Assembly (NCBI RefSeq): GCF_014202475.1
Contig: NZ_JACHGV010000003.1
Span: forward strand, 340,355-404,354
Direction: 5' to 3'
DNA: 64,000 bases
Origin: Streptomyces paradoxus
GTDB lineage: Bacteria; Actinomycetota; Actinomycetes; Streptomycetales; Streptomycetaceae
Of the stretch, positions 54,889-64,000 are shown one piece after another. The position numbers and the translations under genes were made by a program. Below the pieces are notes generated by a model. The model was not told the origin of the DNA, ran no database searches, and saw nothing but the letters and a program-made list of their open reading frames with translations. Numbering within the stretch: the first letter of the stretch is position 1; every line of letters starts with the position of its first letter.

Positions 54889-56067
54889 GTGGACCTGTTC
54901 GAGTACCAGGCGAGGGACCTCTTCGCCAAGCACGATGTACCGGTGCTGGCCGGTGAAGTCATCGACACGCCTGAGGCGGCCCGCGCAGCCACCGAGCGCC
55001 TCGGTGGCAAGTCCGTCGTCAAGGCCCAGGTGAAGGTCGGCGGCCGTGGCAAGGCGGGCGGCGTCAAGCTCGCCGGCACCGCCGACGAGGCGGTCGAGCA
55101 CGCGACCAACATCCTCGGCATGGACATCAAGGGCCACACGGTCCACAAGGTGATGATCGCCGAGACGGCCCCGGAGATCGTGGAGGAGTACTACGTCTCC
55201 TTCCTCCTGGACCGTGCCAACCGCACCTTCCTCTCCATCGCCTCCGTCGAGGGCGGCATGGAGATCGAGGAGGTGGCGGCCACCCGCCCGGAGGCCGTCG
55301 CCAAGACGCCGATCGACGCCAACGAGGGTGTCACCGAGGCCAAGGCCCGCGAGATCGTCGCGGCCGCCAAGTTCCCGGCCGAGGTCGCCGACAAGGTCGT
55401 GAACGTCCTGGTCAAGCTGTGGGACACCTTCATCAAGGAGGACGCCCTCCTGGTCGAGGTCAACCCGCTGGCCAAGGTCGCCTCCGGTGAGGTCATCGCC
55501 CTGGACGGCAAGGTCTCCCTGGACGAGAACGCCGAGTTCCGTCAGCCGGAGCACGAGGCCCTCCAGGACAAGGCCGCGGCCAACCCGCTCGAGGCCGCCG
55601 CCAAGGAGAAGAACCTCAACTACGTCAAGCTCGACGGCGAGGTCGGCATCATCGGCAACGGCGCGGGTCTCGTCATGAGCACCCTGGACGTCGTCGCGTA
55701 CGCCGGTGAGGCGCACGGTGGCGTCAAGCCCGCCAACTTCCTCGACATCGGTGGTGGCGCCTCCGCCGCCGTCATGGCGAACGGCCTGGAGATCATCCTC
55801 GGCGACCCGGACGTCAAGTCCGTCTTCGTCAACGTCTTCGGTGGCATCACCGCCTGTGACGAGGTCGCCAACGGCATCGTCCAGGCGCTGCAGCTGCTCG
55901 CCGACAAGGGCGAGGAAGTCACCAAGCCCCTCGTCGTCCGTCTGGACGGCAACAACGCCGAGCTGGGTCGCAAGATCCTCTCCGACGCCAACCACCCGCT
56001 GGTCCAGCGCGTGGACACCATGGACGGCGCGGCCGACAAGGCCGCCGAGCTCGCGGCTGCGAAGTAA
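54889..56067 (+). CDS. sucC: Succinyl-CoA synthetase beta subunit
   Basis: 392 residues. With SucD it interconverts succinyl-CoA and succinate with formation of ATP or GTP in the TCA cycle. N-terminal ATP-grasp domain: [19 protein letters not shown], then [19 protein letters not shown] for nucleotide binding and EVNPLA for the metal. C-terminal CoA-ligase domain includes [10 protein letters not shown] and [16 protein letters not shown]. The GTG at 54889 is preceded by GGGACGGAAG. The sucD start is 21 bp downstream. Confidence 0.96.
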   Translation: MDLFEYQARDLFAKHDVPVLAGEVIDTPEAARAATERLGGKSVVKAQVKVGGRGKAGGVKLAGTADEAVEHATNILGMDIKGHTVHKVMIAETAPEIVEEYYVSFLLDRANRTFLSIASVEGGMEIEEVAATRPEAVAKTPIDANEGVTEAKAREIVAAAKFPAEVADKVVNVLVKLWDTFIKEDALLVEVNPLAKVASGEVIALDGKVSLDENAEFRQPEHEALQDKAAANPLEAAAKEKNLNYVKLDGEVGIIGNGAGLVMSTLDVVAYAGEAHGGVKPANFLDIGGGASAAVMANGLEIILGDPDVKSVFVNVFGGITACDEVANGIVQALQLLADKGEEVTKPLVVRLDGNNAELGRKILSDANHPLVQRVDTMDGAADKAAELAAAK

Positions 56068-56088
56068 GGGACGAGGGACTAAACAGCC

Positions 56089-56973
56089 ATGGCTATCTTC
56101 CTCAACAAGGACAGCAAGGTCATCGTCCAGGGCATGACCGGTGCCACGGGCATGAAGCACACCAAGCTCATGCTGGCCGACGGCACGAACATCGTCGGTG
56201 GCGTGAACCCCCGCAAGGCGGGCACGTCCGTCGACATCGACGGCAACGACATCCCGGTCTTCGGCACGGTCGCCGAGGCGATCGAGAAGACGGGCGCCAA
56301 CGTGTCCGTCCTCTTCGTCCCGCCGGCCTTCGCCAAGGCGGCCGTCGTCGAGGCCATCGACGCCGAGATCCCGCTCGCGGTCGTCATCACCGAGGGCATC
56401 GCCGTCCACGACTCGGCCGCGTTCTACGCCTACGCCGTGTCCAAGGGCAACAAGACCCGGATCATCGGCCCGAACTGCCCCGGTCTCATCACCCCGGGCC
56501 AGTCCAACGCCGGCATCATCCCGGGCGACATCACCAAGCCGGGCCGCATCGGCCTGGTGTCGAAGTCCGGCACGCTGACGTACCAGATGATGTACGAGCT
56601 GCGCGACATCGGCTTCTCCTCCGCCGTCGGCATCGGTGGCGACCCGGTCATCGGGACGACCCACATCGACGCCCTCGCCGCGTTCGAGGCCGACCCCGAC
56701 ACCGACCTGATCGTCATGATCGGTGAGATCGGCGGCGACGCCGAGGAGCGGGCCGCGGCCTTCATCAAGGAGAACGTGAAGAAGCCGGTCGTCGGCTACG
56801 TCGCGGGCTTCACCGCGCCCGAGGGCAAGACCATGGGCCACGCCGGCGCCATCGTCTCCGGCTCCTCCGGCACGGCCGCCGCGAAGAAGGAGGCCCTGGA
56901 GGCCGCCGGCGTCAAGGTCGGCAAGACGCCGACCGAGACGGCCAAGCTGGCCCGCGCCATCCTCGCCGGCTGA
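56089..56973 (+). CDS. sucD: Succinyl-CoA synthetase alpha subunit
   Basis: 294 residues. It carries the CoA-binding Rossmann domain ([18 protein letters not shown]) and the phosphorylated His near residue 251 in GHAGAIVSG. The [12 protein letters not shown] and KSGTLTYQ signatures are present. Cytoplasmic heterodimer or heterotetramer with SucC. Length and order match the standard actinobacterial sucCD operon. Confidence 0.96.
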   Translation: MAIFLNKDSKVIVQGMTGATGMKHTKLMLADGTNIVGGVNPRKAGTSVDIDGNDIPVFGTVAEAIEKTGANVSVLFVPPAFAKAAVVEAIDAEIPLAVVITEGIAVHDSAAFYAYAVSKGNKTRIIGPNCPGLITPGQSNAGIIPGDITKPGRIGLVSKSGTLTYQMMYELRDIGFSSAVGIGGDPVIGTTHIDALAAFEADPDTDLIVMIGEIGGDAEERAAAFIKENVKKPVVGYVAGFTAPEGKTMGHAGAIVSGSSGTAAAKKEALEAAGVKVGKTPTETAKLARAILAG

Positions 56974-56993
56974 GCAGCGCCGCACGGCTCACA

Positions 56994-57028
56994 GACGGGC
57001 CCGCTCCCCGCAGGGGGGCGGGCCCGTC
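56994..57028. terminator. Bidirectional terminator after sucD
   Basis: GACGGGCCCGC (56994-57004) pairs perfectly with GCGGGCCCGTC (57018-57028); CCCC and GGGG inside lengthen the stem. Confidence 0.8.
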
Positions 57029-57074
57029 GCCGTTTCCACCCATGGTTTCCACGGCTCTTTCCCGAAGGCCGGCG

Positions 57075-58349
57075 TCACCACGGCTGGGGCAGCAGCCGGT
57101 CCGGCCCTCGCTGCTCCTCCTTGCGCAGCTTCGCCCGCAGCTTCCGCTCCGACTCCGACAGCGGCCCGGGCGCCATCCGCGGCGGTACGCCCTGGACCGT
57201 CTCCCCCTCGGGCACCGGCGGCTCGTAGTGGGTCGGGGCGGTGCGCACGGTGAGGGCCGTCGTGCCGATCAGGGCGATCGTGAAGGCGATGGCGGCCCGG
57301 GTCCAGAAACGGGCCCGGCGTTCCCCGGCCTTGCGCACGACCGACGGTTTGGCCGCCCGCAGCCGCTCGACGGAGGCCAGTTCGACCAGCCGCCAGTGCA
57401 GCGTCTCGGGGTCCGCCAGTTCCGGCAGCCGCTCGGCGACCGCCTCGCGCGCGTGCGCCAGCCGGTTCACGGCCGCACGGGTGCTCGCCTCCGTCTCCGC
57501 CGCCGTCTCGGGCAGGCCGAGCCCGACCCCGTCGTAGAGCACCAGGGTGCGGCGGTAGCACGGCGGGAGGTTCAGCAGGGAATCCATCAGCGTGCGGTCG
57601 AACGCGTCGGGCGGCGGCGGCTCGGGATGCCGGTAGCGCGGCCGGAAGCGGTGCCACGGGGAGAGCGCGCACTCGTACGCCATCGCCCGCACCCAGCCCG
57701 CCGGGTCGCGGTCCCGGGCCACCTCGGGCCAGTGCTGCCAGGCGATCTGGAAGGCCCGCTCCACCGACTCCCGGGCCAGTTCGCGGCGGCCGGTCAGCAG
57801 ATAGGTCTGCCGGACGAGGGCGGGGGCGCAGAAGGCGTACAGCGCGTCGAAGGCCTGATCGGGGGTCAGGGCGGCGATGGCGTCGTCCGGTCGGCGCGGG
57901 GGTGCCGTCCGCGGGCGTTCGGCGAGGATGACGCGGTGCCCGTGCGGGACGGAGGTGTGGCTCCGGTCGGGGACGGTGACGGGGCCGCGGCCCCGGTCCT
58001 TCGCTGCGGGTCGTTTCCGGTCGGGGGCGGCGGTCTTGCGCCGGGTGCGTGCGGCTCTGCGCGAGAGGACCGCACCGGGCTCCGGTTCCGGGTCGCCGGA
58101 GTCGGCGGCGCCCTCCTGAGCGGGCGTCATTCCCGCCTCGTCGCCGTGCGATTCGAGCGATCCGAGCAGCTTCGCGTACTTCTCTGCCTTGCGGCCGCGC
58201 GGCGTGGAGCGGCCGGTCTCCCACCCGCGCACCGTCTCGCTGGTGACACCCACCCGGGAGGCCAGCTGAGCCCGCGTCAGCGAGGCGGCCTCGCGCAGGC
58301 GCCGGCGCTCCTTGGGCGGCGGGAGCTGGATGGCAGGGCTCTGTGTCAC
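57075..58349 (-). CDS. XRE helix-turn-helix protein with sigma-factor-like middle and membrane tail
   Basis: 424 residues. N-terminal XRE domain at about 15-65 ([27 protein letters not shown]). A basic, disordered linker follows. The middle, about 155-300, resembles ECF sigma regions 2 and 4: [41 protein letters not shown], then [26 protein letters not shown]. One membrane helix ([21 protein letters not shown]) lies near 345-365, followed by a Pro-rich outer tail. The GTG at 58349 has GGAGG nine bases upstream. A membrane-held transcription regulator is the simplest reading; the exact target is unknown. Confidence 0.8.
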   Translation of the reverse strand: MTQSPAIQLPPPKERRRLREAASLTRAQLASRVGVTSETVRGWETGRSTPRGRKAEKYAKLLGSLESHGDEAGMTPAQEGAADSGDPEPEPGAVLSRRAARTRRKTAAPDRKRPAAKDRGRGPVTVPDRSHTSVPHGHRVILAERPRTAPPRRPDDAIAALTPDQAFDALYAFCAPALVRQTYLLTGRRELARESVERAFQIAWQHWPEVARDRDPAGWVRAMAYECALSPWHRFRPRYRHPEPPPPDAFDRTLMDSLLNLPPCYRRTLVLYDGVGLGLPETAAETEASTRAAVNRLAHAREAVAERLPELADPETLHWRLVELASVERLRAAKPSVVRKAGERRARFWTRAAIAFTIALIGTTALTVRTAPTHYEPPVPEGETVQGVPPRMAPGPLSESERKLRAKLRKEEQRGPDRLLPQPW

Positions 58350-58445
58350 AGGGCACGCCTCCGTCCGGAAAAGAACATAAGCGTATTTTTAGCGACACAG
58401 CGAAGGTTCGCCTGTTACGGCGGTAAAGCGTGTGTCGTTGGGACC

Positions 58446-60257
58446 ATGGCGGTCGTGATCGAGATGACCGCCCGCCGACGTTCGCCGGCACCCCTGCTCA
58501 CCCGGCTGCGCGACCGTTCGCCCGGGCTGGTCGGCGGCCTCACGGAGGGTGCGCTCGCGGCCGGCCTCGGGCTCGCGTCGTTCGCCGTGCTCGTGATGCT
58601 GCTGTGGATCAGCTCGCCCTACCCGGACAGCGGGCCCGGTGGCGCCATGCACGTGGCGGCGGCGCTGTGGCTGCTGGCGCACGGCGCCGAGCTGGTCCGC
58701 ACCGACACGCTCTCCGGCGTCCCCGCCCCCCTCGGCGTACCGCCCCTGTTGCTGCTCGCGCTGCCGGTGTGGCTGCTGCGCCGGGCGGCGCGGGACGCCA
58801 CGGACCGCGGGAGAGGAGACGAGGACGACGACTTCGAGGAGTACCCCGAGGCGCTCGCGGACCCGCCCCTGGTCTCCCCTCGCGTCGCGTGGACGGGCGT
58901 CGTCCTCGGCTACCTCGCCGTCGCCGCGCCCGCCGCCCTGTACGCCGCGGGCGGGGTGCTGCGGCCGTCGTGGGTGTGGACGGGCCTGTCCGTCCCGCTG
59001 GTCGCCGTCGTGGCGGCGGGGGCGGGCGTGTGGTCGGCGTACGGCCGCCCGGGCCGGCCGCTGCGGCGGCTGCTGGACCTGCTGCCGAAAGGAGCGCGCC
59101 CGCTGGTGCTCGGCCCGGACGGGCGCCCCGGTGTCGCGGCCCGGGCCGCGGCGTCCGGGGCGGTGGTGCTCCTCGGGGGCGGTGCGCTGCTGGTGGTGGC
59201 GTCGATGGTGGGCCATGGTGCGGCGACCCAGGCGTCGTTCTTCCGGCTGACCGAGGGGTGGTCGGGGCGCTTCGCCGTACTGCTGCTGTGCGCGGCCCTG
59301 GTGCCGAACGCGGCGGTGTGGGGCGCCGCCTATGCCCTCGGCCCGGGCTTCGCGCTCGGCGCCGGCCACACCGTCGGCCCGCTGGCCTCGGCGCCGGCTC
59401 CGTTCCTGCCGCCCTTTCCGCTGCTGGCGGCGGTGCCGGAGGCGGGGAAGGGGGCGCCGGTGCACTGGGCGGCCGGGGCGGTGCCGGTGGTCGCCGCGCT
59501 GGTCGTGGGCTGGACGGTGGCTGAGGGCGCGGCCCCCGCGGAGGGCGGCGGGACGAAGCCTGGCGGCGAGCGGGCCGCGGTCTGGTCGGCCGGCCGCACC
59601 GCCCGTGCCGCCGCGCTGGCTTCGCTGCTCTGCGCGGCTGTGCTCGCAGGGCTGGCCGCGCTGTCGGGCGGCCCCATCGGTTCTGCCGTGCTGTCCCGCT
59701 TCGGCCCGGTGTGGTGGCAGGTCGCCGCGGCGACGCTGGCCTGGCTGGGACTGCTGGCGATCCCGACGGCGGTCGGGGTACGGGCCTGGCGGTGCCGCTC
59801 GTCCCGGGCCGAGGAGCCGAAGACCGGCAAGCAGAGCGACGAAGCGGCCGAAGGCGCCCGGGGACCACGGCGGCTCCGGAGGCACGCCCGCGGCTGGTTC
59901 ACGCGCACCGGCGTCGCAGGGGTGGCCGGAGCCGCCGAGGGCGCCCGGGACGCCGGAGGGGCGGGGCGGGACGAGGTCGGCGGAGACGTCTGGGGTTTCG
60001 GAGATCCCGGGGTCGCCCGGGGAACCGAAGACGGGGGCCGCACCGGGCCCGACGCCTCACCGGTCGGCGGCACCCCGTCGCCCCATCCCCTCGACCCCAC
60101 CCCGCAGGCGCCCCGCGTCCCCCACGGGCCGGGCCCGCGCGACCAGGAGTACGAGACGGACTTCGGGCTCTACGACTTCCTGACGTCCGACCCGGCCCCC
60201 GAGCCGTACGACGCCCCGGCCCCGCCCGGCCGGCCCCGCCCGCCGGAAACGCCCTGA
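58446..60257 (+). CDS. Multi-pass membrane protein, DUF6350-like
   Basis: 603 residues. The first 470 hold about 10 hydrophobic helices; the loop near 125-145 is acidic. The early segment [31 protein letters not shown] is characteristic of this actinobacterial family. The last 130 residues are a Gly/Arg/Pro-rich cytoplasmic tail ending in an acidic block ([16 protein letters not shown]). No enzyme or transport motif. ATG 58446 is used; ATG 58464 is possible. It is upstream of purN in many streptomycetes, without a known link. Confidence 0.7.
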   Translation: MAVVIEMTARRRSPAPLLTRLRDRSPGLVGGLTEGALAAGLGLASFAVLVMLLWISSPYPDSGPGGAMHVAAALWLLAHGAELVRTDTLSGVPAPLGVPPLLLLALPVWLLRRAARDATDRGRGDEDDDFEEYPEALADPPLVSPRVAWTGVVLGYLAVAAPAALYAAGGVLRPSWVWTGLSVPLVAVVAAGAGVWSAYGRPGRPLRRLLDLLPKGARPLVLGPDGRPGVAARAAASGAVVLLGGGALLVVASMVGHGAATQASFFRLTEGWSGRFAVLLLCAALVPNAAVWGAAYALGPGFALGAGHTVGPLASAPAPFLPPFPLLAAVPEAGKGAPVHWAAGAVPVVAALVVGWTVAEGAAPAEGGGTKPGGERAAVWSAGRTARAAALASLLCAAVLAGLAALSGGPIGSAVLSRFGPVWWQVAAATLAWLGLLAIPTAVGVRAWRCRSSRAEEPKTGKQSDEAAEGARGPRRLRRHARGWFTRTGVAGVAGAAEGARDAGGAGRDEVGGDVWGFGDPGVARGTEDGGRTGPDASPVGGTPSPHPLDPTPQAPRVPHGPGPRDQEYETDFGLYDFLTSDPAPEPYDAPAPPGRPRPPETP

Positions 60258-60261
60258 AGCG

Positions 60262-61053
60262 TCAGCCGTCCGTCCCCAGCAGCCCGCGGAGCTGCTCCGG
60301 CAGCAGCTCGGAGCAGGACTGCTTCGCCTCGTTCGTGAGGGCGTCGTTGGTGCACGTGTAGTAGTCGCGGTAGACCAGCTGGGCCGTGAAGGACGCGGCG
60401 ACCAGGGCGATCGCCAGCGACGCCGTGACCAGGCCGCTCACCGCCGCCGTCGTCTGGGGGCGGCCGCCGCCCTGCTGCCCGGGGGCGGGGGAGGACGGGT
60501 CGGGCCTGCGGGGCTTGGCGCGCAGCGAGCTGATGGCCCAGTACAGGGCGAGCGCGCCGAGCAGCAGGGCCACGTACGGCCAGCTGAAGAGGGCGAAGAA
60601 GAAGGCCCACATGCCCGACAGCAGGGCGTAGCGCGCCCGGCGCTGCGCGGGGTCGGTCGGGTCCCAGCGCACGTTCGGGCCGCCGCCCTGGGGGCCGCCC
60701 TGGCCCTCGGGCCCGCTGCGGGGGCGATCACCGAAGCCGCCGGAGGAGCGGCCGGGCTGCTGGTCGCTCCACTGGCTGCCCCAGGGCGAGCGGTCTCCAC
60801 GGCCGCCCTGGGAGTCCTGGGAGTCGTCACCCGAGGGGCGCCGCGGCTGCCAGGGCCGGTCCGGCGTGCCCTCGGGCGGCGGGGCGAAGGGGTTGTCCTC
60901 CTGGGACCCGCGGCCCCGCTCCTCCCCGCCGTCGCCGCCCGAAGGCGCGTCGGGCGGTGAGCTGGGGCGCTCCCGCAGCAGCACGGCGCCGCGCTCCCCT
61001 CCCTGTGGGGACAGCTGGGGGAACGTGAGGAGTCGCAGGCTGCGGTCCGGCAT
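60262..61053 (-). CDS. Membrane protein with Gly/Pro-rich cytoplasmic head
   Basis: 263 residues. The first 135 are Gly, Pro, Ser, Arg and Gln-rich and disordered. Two membrane helices ([32 protein letters not shown] and [24 protein letters not shown]) follow. The outer tail has two Cys ([20 protein letters not shown]), possibly a disulfide. The start is uncertain: ATG 61053 lacks a good ribosome site, and a GTG near 60984 is an alternative. Convergent with the DUF6350-like gene, with 4 bp between stops. Confidence 0.65.
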   Translation of the reverse strand: MPDRSLRLLTFPQLSPQGGERGAVLLRERPSSPPDAPSGGDGGEERGRGSQEDNPFAPPPEGTPDRPWQPRRPSGDDSQDSQGGRGDRSPWGSQWSDQQPGRSSGGFGDRPRSGPEGQGGPQGGGPNVRWDPTDPAQRRARYALLSGMWAFFFALFSWPYVALLLGALALYWAISSLRAKPRRPDPSSPAPGQQGGGRPQTTAAVSGLVTASLAIALVAASFTAQLVYRDYYTCTNDALTNEAKQSCSELLPEQLRGLLGTDG

Positions 61054-61234
61054 CAGGTGAGCGTCTTCCCGTTGGTGAGGAGGAATGAGTGGACAGGACG
61101 GAACGGCGTCGGACCCGGGTCCGTCACCTCCTGAACGCACCACGTCCGGACGTCGTTCCCGAACCGGCTCCGTCCAGACGCTACCTCCCGGCCCTGCCCC
61201 CGTCCCGTGGGGGCCGCCCGGTGTGCCGGTATCG

Positions 61235-61262
61235 TTGCTGACGGTCGGCCGGTTCGTAGGCT
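61235..61262 (+). promoter_or_regulatory. Promoter of purNH
   Basis: TTGCTG (61235-61240), a 16-base spacer, TAGGCT (61257-61262). The predicted start is near 61269. The roughly 90-base leader can form CATTC-GTA-TGAATG; an earlier hairpin, CCCCG-TATC-CGGGG (61264-61277), would straddle the start point. Confidence 0.5.
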
Positions 61263-61359
61263 TCCCCGTATCCGGGGACGCAAAGCATTCGTATGAATGT
61301 ACAAAACGTCGGATGCCGGCCGCCTTGGACAGACGCTCCCCCGAGAAAGGCCCACCACC

Positions 61360-61998
61360 GTGGCCGCCAAGCCCGTGGCCCCGCGCGCCAAGCGCCTCGT
61401 CGTGCTGGTCTCCGGATCCGGCACCAACCTGCAGGCGCTGCTCGACGAGATCGCCGCCACCGGTGCGCAGGCGTACGGGGCCGAGGTCGTGGCCGTCGGC
61501 GCGGACCGCGAGGGCATCGAGGGGCTGGCGCGTGCCGAGCGGGCGGGGCTGCCCACCTTCGTGTGCAAGGTCAAGGACCACGGCAGCCGCGAGGAGTGGG
61601 ACGCCGCCCTCGCCGAGGCCGTCGCCGCCCACGAGCCCGACCTCGTCGTCTCCGCCGGGTTCATGAAGATCGTGGGCAAGGAGTTCCTCGCGCGGTTCGG
61701 GGGGCGGTTCGTCAACACGCACCCCGCCCTGCTGCCCAGTTTCCCGGGAGCGCACGGCGTGCGGGACGCGCTCGCGTACGGCGCCAAGGTCACCGGCTGC
61801 ACCGTCCACTTCGTCGACGACGGCGTCGACACCGGGCCGATCATCGCGCAGGGCGTGGTGGAGATCCGGGACGAGGACGACGAAGGCGCTCTCCACGAGC
61901 GCATCAAGGAAGTCGAGCGAAGGCTGCTCGTCGAGGTCGTGGGGCGGCTCGCCCGCAACGGCTATCGCATTGAGGGACGAAAGGTAGTTATCCAGTGA
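61360..61998 (+). CDS. purN: Phosphoribosylglycinamide formyltransferase
   Basis: 212 residues. Transfers a formyl group from 10-formyl-THF to GAR in purine synthesis. [12 protein letters not shown] at 19-30 binds the phosphate, and active-site motifs [15 protein letters not shown] and [10 protein letters not shown] contain the catalytic Asn, His and Asp. The GTG at 61360 follows GAGAAAGG by 9 bases. The stop overlaps the purH start (GTGA), so the two are co-translated. Confidence 0.95.
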   Translation: MAAKPVAPRAKRLVVLVSGSGTNLQALLDEIAATGAQAYGAEVVAVGADREGIEGLARAERAGLPTFVCKVKDHGSREEWDAALAEAVAAHEPDLVVSAGFMKIVGKEFLARFGGRFVNTHPALLPSFPGAHGVRDALAYGAKVTGCTVHFVDDGVDTGPIIAQGVVEIRDEDDEGALHERIKEVERRLLVEVVGRLARNGYRIEGRKVVIQ

Positions 61999-63560
61999 CC
62001 GCCGAGAGCAACAAGCGGCCCCTTCGCCGGGCGCTCGTCAGCGTCTACGACAAGACCGGTCTGGAGGACCTCGCGCGCGGGCTCCACGAGGCCGGGGTCG
62101 AGCTGGTCTCCACCGGCTCCACCGCCGCGAAGATCGCCGCTGCCGGCGTCCCCGTCACCAAGGTCGAGGAGCTCACCGGCTTCCCCGAGTGCCTGGACGG
62201 CCGGGTGAAGACGCTGCACCCGCGCGTGCACGCCGGCATCCTCGCCGACCTGCGCCTGGACAGCCACCGCGAGCAGCTCGCCGAGCTGGGTGTCGAGCCG
62301 TTCGACCTCGTCGTCGTCAACCTCTACCCGTTCCGCGAGACCGTCGCCTCCGGTGCCTCGCCCGACGAGTGCGTCGAGCAGATCGACATCGGCGGGCCCT
62401 CGATGGTCCGGGCCGCCGCCAAGAACCACCCCTCGGTCGCGGTCGTCACCAGCCCGGCCCGCTACGCCGACGTGCTCAAGGCCGTCCAGGGCGGGGGCTT
62501 CGACCTCAGCACCCGCAAGCGGCTCGCCGCCGAGGCCTTCCAGCACACGGCCGCCTACGACGTGGCCGTCGCCTCCTGGTTCGCCTCCTCCTACGCGCCC
62601 GTCGACGAGTCGCGGTTCCCCGACTTCCTCGGCGCCACCTGGGAGCGCGAGCACACCCTGCGCTACGGCGAGAACCCGCACCAGCCCGCCGCGCTCTACG
62701 TCTCCCCGGAGGGCGGCGGCCTCGCCCGGGCCGAGCAGCTGCACGGCAAGGAGATGTCGTACAACAACTACACGGACACGGACGCCGCCCGCCGTGCCGC
62801 GTACGACCACGCCGAGCCGTGTGTCGCGATCATCAAGCACGCCAACCCCTGCGGCATCGCCGTCGGCGCGGACGTCGCCGAGGCGCACCGCAAGGCGCAC
62901 GCCTGTGACCCGCTGTCGGCGTTCGGCGGCGTGATCGCGGTCAACCGCCCGGTCAGCAAGGAGATGGCGGAGCAGGTCGCGGAGATCTTCACCGAGGTCA
63001 TCGTCGCGCCCGGCTATGAGGACGGGGCCCTGGAGGCCCTCACCAAGAAGAAGAACATCCGCGTGCTGCGCTGCGCAGAAGGGCCCACCGCCCCGGTCGA
63101 GGTCAAGCCCATCGACGGCGGCGCGCTGCTCCAGGTGACCGACCGCCTCCAGGCCGACGGCGACGACCCGGCCGACTGGACGCTGGCGACCGGCGACGCG
63201 CTGAGCGCCGACGAGCTGGCCGAGCTGGCCTTCGCGTGGAAGGCCTGCCGCGCGGTGAAGTCCAACGCGATCCTGCTCGCCAAGGACGGCGCTTCGGTGG
63301 GCGTCGGCATGGGGCAGGTCAACCGCGTCGACTCCGCGAAGCTGGCCGTCGAGCGGGCCGGTGCCGAGCGCGCGGCCGGTTCGTACGCCGCGTCCGACGC
63401 GTTCTTCCCCTTCCCGGACGGCCTGGAGATCCTCACCGAGGCCGGGGTCAAGGCTGTGGTGCAGCCCGGCGGTTCCGTCCGCGACGAGCTGGTCGTCGAG
63501 GCCGCGCAGAAGGCCGGCGTCACGATGTACTTCACCGGCACGCGGCACTTCTTCCACTGA
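61995..63560 (+). CDS. purH: Bifunctional AICAR transformylase/IMP cyclohydrolase
   Basis: 521 residues. Performs the last two steps to IMP. N-terminal MGS-like cyclohydrolase domain with [22 protein letters not shown], and [13 protein letters not shown]-terminal transformylase domain with the KHANPCG motif and DPLSAFGG. The ending [16 protein letters not shown] is standard. The GTG start overlaps purN by 4 bp. A strong terminator follows. Confidence 0.97.
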   Translation: MTAESNKRPLRRALVSVYDKTGLEDLARGLHEAGVELVSTGSTAAKIAAAGVPVTKVEELTGFPECLDGRVKTLHPRVHAGILADLRLDSHREQLAELGVEPFDLVVVNLYPFRETVASGASPDECVEQIDIGGPSMVRAAAKNHPSVAVVTSPARYADVLKAVQGGGFDLSTRKRLAAEAFQHTAAYDVAVASWFASSYAPVDESRFPDFLGATWEREHTLRYGENPHQPAALYVSPEGGGLARAEQLHGKEMSYNNYTDTDAARRAAYDHAEPCVAIIKHANPCGIAVGADVAEAHRKAHACDPLSAFGGVIAVNRPVSKEMAEQVAEIFTEVIVAPGYEDGALEALTKKKNIRVLRCAEGPTAPVEVKPIDGGALLQVTDRLQADGDDPADWTLATGDALSADELAELAFAWKACRAVKSNAILLAKDGASVGVGMGQVNRVDSAKLAVERAGAERAAGSYAASDAFFPFPDGLEILTEAGVKAVVQPGGSVRDELVVEAAQKAGVTMYFTGTRHFFH

Positions 63561-63573
63561 GACCGGTGACGGA

Positions 63574-63607
63574 CGGAGCGGGCCGGCTGCACCGCCGGCC
63601 CGCTCCG
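63574..63607. terminator. Bidirectional terminator after purH
   Basis: CGGAGCGGGCCGGC pairs with GCCGGCCCGCTCCG (14 bp, 6-base loop) between convergent stops. Confidence 0.85.
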
Positions 63608-63612
63608 GCGTG

Positions 63613-64000
63613 TCAGCCGTCCACCTCGTAACGTCCGACCTCCAGGAAGTACCGCAGCTCCTCCGGGGTGCCGTCGATGGCGTCCTCGGCGGCCGCGCGG
63701 AGCGCCGCGCTGATGCCCGGGTCGGCCAGGATGCGGGCGACGGCGACGCGGTCGTCCTCGGCCCGGGCGAGGCGGTAGCCGGTTTCGAGGAAGGCGCGCA
63801 GGGCTTCGGGGGTGTTGGTGTCGAGGGCCTTGGTGGCTTCGCGTTTGACGCCGCGGCCGGAGTCGGGGGCGGAGAGGATGCGGACGATGGCGACGCGGTC
63901 GTCTTCGGCCCGGGCGAGGCGGTAGCCGGTTTCGAGGAAGGCGCGCAGGGCTTCGGGGGTGTTGGTGTCGAGGGCCTTGGTGGCTTCGCGTTTGACGCCG
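63613..64000 (-). CDS. ALF-repeat protein, C-terminal part
   Basis: Only the last 128 codons are in the window. The translation is made of 49-residue ALF-type units, each with a pattern like REATKALDTNTPEALRAFLETGYRLARAEDDRVAVARIL. At least two nearly identical full units and one diverged terminal unit (ALRAAAEDAIDGTPEELRYFLEVGRYEVDG) are visible. Such proteins in Streptomyces are often large and exported; the N-terminus is not seen. Function unknown. Confidence 0.85.
   Translation of the reverse strand, partial: GVKREATKALDTNTPEALRAFLETGYRLARAEDDRVAIVRILSAPDSGRGVKREATKALDTNTPEALRAFLETGYRLARAEDDRVAVARILADPGISAALRAAAEDAIDGTPEELRYFLEVGRYEVDG
63761..64000 (-). repeat. 147-bp tandem repeat in the ALF-repeat gene
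   Basis: Positions 63761-63853 recur without change at 63908-64000, a period of 147 bp (49 codons). The identity runs to the window edge, so more copies probably follow. Confidence 0.9.

Noticed and set aside
61085..61666. Plus-strand ORF with a perfect GAGGAGGA ribosome site
   Set aside because: Its translation is compositionally random and runs out of frame through purN; the match is probably chance or belongs to a non-coding leader.

Overview
This window is high-GC actinobacterial chromosome, almost certainly Streptomyces. Third codon positions are nearly always G or C, GTG and TTG starts are common, and the gene order (glpD, a Ser/Thr kinase array, guaA, NlpC/P60 genes, pcrA, icmB, sucCD, purNH) matches the core region I remember as about SCO4773-SCO4814 in S. 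coelicolor. I see no tRNA, rRNA, insertion sequence, prophage or CRISPR array.

Layout. 1-4.1 kb: a nucleotide-sugar dehydrogenase cut by the left edge and lacking its catalytic Cys, then glpD and a secreted serine hydrolase. 4.3-15.8 kb: six consecutive eukaryotic-type Ser/Thr kinase genes in one direction; one is a clear pseudokinase and one is partly degenerate. 15.9-19.4 kb: an aldehyde dehydrogenase/GMC oxidoreductase pair. 19.4-21.8 kb: a sortase-anchored (LAETG) surface protein facing a one-pass membrane protein. 22.3-24.5 kb: a chorismate mutase with what looks like a complete Phe/Tyr attenuator, divergent from guaA. 24.5-29 kb: small metabolic and membrane genes. 29-33 kb: a PspC envelope-stress locus with a histidine kinase/response regulator pair and an array of TCAGGG repeats in the divergent promoter. 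33-42.5 kb: two NlpC/P60 hydrolases (one behind a c-di-AMP riboswitch), pcrA and an M23 peptidase. 42.7-44.5 kb: a lipase and icmB. 44.6-52.9 kb: a MoxR AAA+ ATPase/VWA/DUF5682/SWIM/DUF5691 module. 53-64 kb: a Pro-rich secreted protein, sucCD, an XRE/sigma-like membrane protein, a DUF6350-like protein, purNH, and a partial ALF-repeat gene at the right edge.

How the genes work together. Several loci concern the cell envelope: the kinase array (its S. coelicolor counterpart of five kinases controls spore-wall synthesis), the NlpC/P60 and M23 hydrolases, the PspC/two-component locus and the sortase substrate. Core metabolism is represented by glpD, guaA, sucCD, purNH, icmB and chorismate mutase.

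The most notable result is the MoxR/VWA module. Its two divergent arms each carry a promoter matching the LexA-independent (PafBC, RecA-NDp type) DNA-damage motif TTGTCAGTG-N8-TAnnnT, and pcrA carries a third. The module also encodes a 48-residue protein joined to both neighbours by ATGA overlaps. Together these suggest a DNA-damage-inducible AAA+/VWA machine of unknown function. The chorismate mutase attenuator, with a leaderless aromatic-rich leader peptide, is the second strong candidate.
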